In this document: positions 60,504 to 64,000 of the stretch, piece by piece
Position numbering within the stretch: the stretch's first letter is position 1
Layout: each line of letters opens with the position of its first letter
Source of the DNA: JACWAE01 sp963847595
Lineage (GTDB): Bacteria > Chloroflexota > Dehalococcoidia > SZUA-161
NCBI GenBank assembly: GCA_963847595.1
Contig: CAWKAJ010000002.1
Coordinates: 496,001-560,000 of the forward strand
DNA length: 64,000 nucleotides
Reading direction: 5' to 3'
The notes under the pieces: generated by a model
The model's database searches: none
Seen by the model: only the letters and a program-made list of their open reading frames with translations
Told to the model about the DNA's origin: nothing
Translations under genes and position numbers: made by a program

Positions 60504-61895
60504 TTATCCTTTCTGTAGTATGTGAAGATTTGCCATAGATATACCACTTAGCATTGCTCCCACGATCCCCAGGAATCCCTGGTCCGTGCCACAGATAAAT
60601 AGGTTCTCCACATGGGTTCTCCCTGTCTTGATTTTGTTGGGAGTACCATAGACTGCGCCGTTCAAATGACCTGTGTATTTATAAATTGTTTTAGGGGTAA
60701 ATATATCAGAATAAACGATTGAGCGACGAAAATCTGGCACGAGTTTTACTACCTCCGCAAGAGTGGCCTCAAGCCATGCAGCTTTTTGCGCTGTATACTC
60801 TTTCTTATCTAGCTTGTTCCAGAGATCAAAGTTAGCCATGTTGGTTACTCTAATCATAGCTTCAGACAATGGTCTTTCAAACTGAAAATTGTTAGGGCAA
60901 CATATAACGCCGCTTGAAACATCAACCAATTTGTCTGGTTTTTCATAATTGAATTTGTCAGAGTTATTATAAAAGGTGATTGTTGTATTATAACCCATCT
61001 CGGCTGGCTCTCTATTCAGGATCATGATGAACTCTATAAACGAGAGTTGCCCCACATCATGCTTAAATCCCGCAGGATCGTAATCGGATAGAAGCCTCAT
61101 TGTTTCAACATAACCGGCCGATGATATTACATTATCAGTTCTCAGCACCTCGCCGTTATCGACCAATACTGATTCAACTCTGCCGTTAGCAACTTCAATA
61201 CTCCGTACCCCGCACTTCAGCCTCAATTCACCACCATGCTCCTCATATTGCTTGACCAGTATGTCAAGAATATGCCGAACCCCAGCTTGTGGCCTAGCGA
61301 AACCCTCGCAGAAGATACTATTGAACATGATAACGAACTGCCCGAATTCCATGTCATTTTCACGCGCGTTACCGTAGAACATGAGTGGACAAAAGATCAT
61401 ATCAAGAAGGAGCGGATCGGAAATAATCGAGCTCACAACTTCGCGAGCCGATATCGGTTTCGCATCCAGGGCCAAGGCATCATATTCAGAGATATTCCTG
61501 AGCAGCTTCTGGAAATTGTCAGCTTGCGTTGGGAAATTCTCGCCTACTTCCTGGATAAAAAAGTTCAGGTCGTTATTAAATCTGAGTGTTTTGCCTGGGA
61601 ACTTAATGACCGACATACGCTGCTGGCAAAGAGCGAAATCTTCGGTTTTTAGCTTGAGCTGTCGCAGCAACTTCGGCAGTGGCGTTGCTTTAGTCCCCTT
61701 TGGTACATAATTGGTCATGGCATGAAGACCAACATCGAATTTATGACCATCTCGGCTGTAAAATGAATTCAATCCACCGACGCGATGATGCTTTTCTAGG
61801 ATGCAGACCTTTTTACCGTAGTAGGCCAATCTAATGCCAGCGGCCAGACCTGACATCCCTGCACCTATAATGAGGACATCATAACTCATAGCCAA
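60504..61895 (-). CDS. Phytoene-desaturase-like FAD oxidoreductase (2)
   Basis: A 463-residue paralogue of the preceding type: IIGAGMSGLAAGIRLAYYGKK, LEKHHRVGGLNSFYSRDGHKFDVGLHA and the closing LFICGTDQGFLGIVGAMLSG. It shares order and orientation, 18 bp upstream. A pair of such enzymes would allow two different desaturation, isomerisation or cyclisation steps on the same chain. Substrate unknown; FAD use is the only firm inference. Confidence 0.85.
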   Translation of the reverse strand: MAMSYDVLIIGAGMSGLAAGIRLAYYGKKVCILEKHHRVGGLNSFYSRDGHKFDVGLHAMTNYVPKGTKATPLPKLLRQLKLKTEDFALCQQRMSVIKFPGKTLRFNNDLNFFIQEVGENFPTQADNFQKLLRNISEYDALALDAKPISAREVVSSIISDPLLLDMIFCPLMFYGNARENDMEFGQFVIMFNSIFCEGFARPQAGVRHILDILVKQYEEHGGELRLKCGVRSIEVANGRVESVLVDNGEVLRTDNVISSAGYVETMRLLSDYDPAGFKHDVGQLSFIEFIMILNREPAEMGYNTTITFYNNSDKFNYEKPDKLVDVSSGVICCPNNFQFERPLSEAMIRVTNMANFDLWNKLDKKEYTAQKAAWLEATLAEVVKLVPDFRRSIVYSDIFTPKTIYKYTGHLNGAVYGTPNKIKTGRTHVENLFICGTDQGFLGIVGAMLSGISMANLHILQKG

Positions 61896-61902
61896 GCCCC
61901 AA

Positions 61903-61942
61903 AGATAATTTTCTCCCCTTTTTCAAGGGGAGAAAATTATCT
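61903..61942. repeat. Perfect 18-bp inverted repeat between ACP and desaturase genes
   Basis: AGATAATTTTCTCCCCTT (61903-61920) and its exact complement (61925-61942) around TTTC. It is a strong hairpin inside the operon, without a U-run in the minus direction. It could tune the ratio of ACP to downstream enzymes or be a REP-like repeat (compare 23780-23810). Confidence 0.6.
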
Positions 61943-62007
61943 AAGTCTTCGATTCTTTGGTTAAATGAGGTGAAATGATGCTCTAGGTTCGCTGCCACCT
62001 TATTCGA

Positions 62008-62259
62008 TTAAAACTGTTTCATGAGCGGCTCTAAATAAGCCACAGAGCCATCCAGAGTTGACAATTTCATATAGTCTTCTTCCGGCACCTTGATACCGTA
62101 TCGTTTCCGCAACTCCATCATAATGTCCAGGAAATCCATTGAGTCCATTTCAATTTGGTCTCGTATGCGGACATCACCTTTGAGATTACTCAGGTCTTCA
62201 TCTGGAACAATCTGGTGAATGACCTCTAAAATCATGGCTCGAATATCTTTTGCTTTCAT
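62008..62259 (-). CDS. Acyl carrier protein
   Basis: An 83-residue ACP, with the phosphopantetheine Ser in QIEMDSMDFLDIMMELRKRYG near residue 40. Acidic helices flank it. It has a Met after the Ser where fatty-acid ACPs have Leu, so it is probably a dedicated carrier for this cluster. AGGGGAAC precedes the ATG. It would be activated by the transferase at 56495-57070. Confidence 0.9.
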   Translation of the reverse strand: MKAKDIRAMILEVIHQIVPDEDLSNLKGDVRIRDQIEMDSMDFLDIMMELRKRYGIKVPEEDYMKLSTLDGSVAYLEPLMKQF

Positions 62260-62301
62260 ATGTTCCCCTCTAATACAATAGCTGGAATAGTTCCTGAGTA
62301 T

Positions 62302-63539
62302 TCATTTTTCATATCTTTTGACAATAAGGGCAGAATTGATGCCCAACATACCAAAGGAATTATCCAAAATGTAATTGACCTTGTCGACTTTTCGAGGTTC
62401 GTTTATTACAAGGTTCTTAAAAGCGCACTCAGGGTCTAAATCATCTATATTAATAGTCTGGTGGACGATATTATCCTCGAACGATGGCAAATTACCCACT
62501 AATTCCAAAGCACCAGCAGCACCCATAGTATGACCAATATAACTTTTAGTGTTGTTTATATATACCCCTGAATCGTCACCAAAGGCCCCTCTGATTGCCT
62601 GACATTCAGCCTTATCCCCTTCACGGGTCCCGGTTGCGTGAGTATTAAGAATATCGATATCGTTTGCTGATATGCCTGCTTTTCTGAGAGCAAGCCTCAT
62701 ACATTCGGATTGCCTCTGGGGGTTTGGAAGAATAAAATCAGATGCATCAGAGTTGATAGCATATCCAACGATCTCGCCGTAAATCCTTGCGCCTCTTTCA
62801 AGAGCAGTGCTTAACTTCTCCAGAACACAAATGCAGCCGCCCTCGGAGACAACAATACCGTTTCTGTTCTTATCAAAAGGTCGGCATGCCTTCTGAGGGT
62901 CTGGGTGGCTTGCCAACGCTCCTTCATTTTTAAAAGCAGCGAAGACACCAAATGTATTAGGGGTCTCGGAAACCCCGCCGCCCAAGGCCAAATCCACTTC
63001 GCCGAGCAGTAGCATTTGTAAACCTTGTATAATTCCAATACTGCCAGCAGCGCAAGCGGCTCCCAATGTGTAGTGTGGCCCGGTAATCCCCATATTCAAG
63101 GTGATTTCGCCGGCTGGATTATTGGCAACAGTTCTTGGGTTATGGTGGTGGGACCAAAAATCTACATTGTAGTCAAATTGCTTGATGTTATAGACCTCAT
63201 GCTCTGTTTCCACGTTACCATGCTCGGTAACGCCGAGATAAATGCCAATTCTCGATTTATCAACAGAACTCAGGTCCAGTTTCGAATCAGCTATTGCCTC
63301 ATTAGCGCAATAGATCGCAATAGAACCTGCCCGCGTCCCGCGGCGAACTTCTTTTTTTTCTGATACTTCAGCGGATCGAAATGGCAAATACCCGCTATGA
63401 CCTCACCCATATAATGGGTCTCGATCTTCCCCACCCCAGATTTACCAGCAAGTAAGTTCTGTCGAAATTCTGTAAGATTGTTCCCGTTTGGTGCAGTCAG
63501 ACCGATCCCGGTTATAACAATTCGCGTTTCATTATTCAT
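62302..63539 (-). pseudogene. Beta-ketoacyl-ACP synthase II (FabF-like) with a frameshift in an A8 tract
   Basis: Two overlapping frames together spell a full KAS of about 412 residues. The N-terminal frame (from 63539: RIVITGIGLTAPNGNNL) reads to HFDPLKYQKKK; the C-terminal frame resumes KKEVRRGTRAGS. The break is at a run of eight A (complement of 63352-63359); nine A would join them. The active-site triad is intact: Cys in LGAACAAGSIG, His in NTHATGTREGD and His in SYIGHTMGAAG. Length and motifs are otherwise ordinary, so this is either a sequencing indel, a fresh mutation, or a site of polymerase slippage. It condenses malonyl units onto the growing chain. Confidence 0.82.
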
Positions 63540-63577
63540 CTTAGCGGCTATATCCTGCCCTATATCATCTTCTTAAA

Positions 63578-64000
63578 CTACCACTCCAGGCCCAGCATAA
63601 TGCAGGCTAAGCCACTACCCGCCGCCATCATCACTACTTTATCGCCGGCCTTAACATGGCCCTCCTCGACCCCTATGGCAAACGAAATAGGCAGAGAACA
63701 TGACCCGATGTTCCCCAGGTATTCCACTGTGGAAAAGCCTCTTGATGCATCCAGACTCAAGGTACGAAACAACATCTCTTGATGGATAACGCTAACCTGA
63801 TGGTTAAAAACCTTATCTGCTGTCCCATTGTGCCATCCCACTTCCTTCTGGAAAGCCTTCCATGTATCGGCCGCCAATCCCAAGCCATTTTTTAAAATTC
63901 CTTCAAAGTTAGCATGCATTTTGGGGTAACTATCCTCGTCGAAGAAACAAGTGTCATTGTCTACGCGGCAGAGGCCATTATGTTGTGAAGCAGCCCGTAC
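63578..64000 (-). CDS. Beta-ketoacyl-ACP synthase III-like protein (partial)
   Basis: The C-terminal 140 residues of a KAS III (FabH-type) protein; the gene runs off the right edge and its frame is open to the last base. The catalytic His lies in FNHQVSVIHQEML and the Asn in EYLGNIGSCSLPIS, followed by the typical C-terminal GDKVVMMAAGSGLACIMLGLEW. The active-site Cys would be outside the window. It is the first gene seen of the cluster and probably makes the starter unit. FabH for general fatty-acid synthesis cannot be excluded. Confidence 0.85.
   Translation of the reverse strand, partial: VRAASQHNGLCRVDNDTCFFDEDSYPKMHANFEGILKNGLGLAADTWKAFQKEVGWHNGTADKVFNHQVSVIHQEMLFRTLSLDASRGFSTVEYLGNIGSCSLPISFAIGVEEGHVKAGDKVVMMAAGSGLACIMLGLEW

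Overview
The window is about 64 kb of densely packed bacterial DNA of moderate GC. It reads like the genome of a strict anaerobe, most likely Chloroflexota close to Dehalococcoidia. That placement is inference from gene content: ferredoxin-linked 2-oxoacid oxidoreductase, ATP-dependent (class I) benzoyl-CoA-reductase-type genes, 4-hydroxybutyryl-CoA dehydratase, a B12 acyl-CoA mutase, electron-transfer flavoprotein and rpsF-ssb-rpsR order. There are no rRNA genes, CRISPR arrays, transposases or prophage genes.

Layout. (1) 1-3933, minus strand: a 2-hydroxyacid dehydrogenase followed by gamma, FAD/Fe-S and (partial) alpha subunits of a 2-oxoacid:ferredoxin oxidoreductase. (2) 4155-9960, plus: a promoter and five-gene acyl-CoA operon with a fused CoA-transferase-fold protein, two crotonase-family proteins and the two subunits of a very divergent B12-dependent acyl-CoA mutase. 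(3) 10-13.3 kb: small zinc-ribbon proteins, a CBS-domain protein, a ferredoxin gene interrupted by a stop codon, a small membrane protein, and a MerR-type regulator whose promoter is filled by a perfect palindrome. (4) 13.4-17.7 kb, minus: an NAD-dependent epimerase-like protein, 4-hydroxybutyryl-CoA dehydratase and an SDR. (5) 18-23.7 kb: a YchF-like GTPase, tRNA-Ala, an EF-G-like paralogue, tyrS and ribF. (6) 23.8-28.7 kb, plus: a promoter, leader hairpin and five-gene benzoyl-CoA-reductase-type operon ending in a terminator. (7) 28.7-35.7 kb: housekeeping genes (glyA with a frameshift, rpsF-ssb-rpsR, a PPIase, hom, thrC, folE). (8) 35.7-42.3 kb: an old-yellow-enzyme-type reductase, etfAB, then CIRCE-controlled groES-groEL. 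(9) 42.3-54.9 kb: mixed genes including an M16 peptidase, ilvE, a glycosyltransferase, PAP2, BKACE, a radical SAM protein, a DedA-like protein, uvrB and a CDP-alcohol phosphatidyltransferase. (10) 55-64 kb, minus: a compact type II fatty-acid/polyketide-like cluster (KAS III, KAS II, ACP, two phytoene-desaturase-like flavoproteins, FabG, FabZ, FabI and its own phosphopantetheinyl transferase), with DUF362 downstream.

How it fits together. Several blocks describe anaerobic acyl-CoA catabolism. Benzoyl-CoA-type ring reduction needs low-potential ferredoxin, which the 2-oxoacid oxidoreductase could supply. The OYE-type reductase and EtfAB could take electrons from acyl-CoA oxidation. The two least ordinary systems are the mutase operon (4.2-10 kb), in which the mutase has lost the residues that define all well-known acyl-CoA mutases and the CoA-transferase-fold protein lacks the usual catalytic Glu, and the KAS/desaturase cluster (55-64 kb), which may make an unusual polyene-derived or otherwise modified lipid.

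Three genes look broken by a single base: a nonsense codon in a ferredoxin, +1 in glyA, and a homopolymer slip in KAS II. Sequence error is a serious possibility, so read-level checking is needed before any of them is called a pseudogene. All alignments were made by eye.
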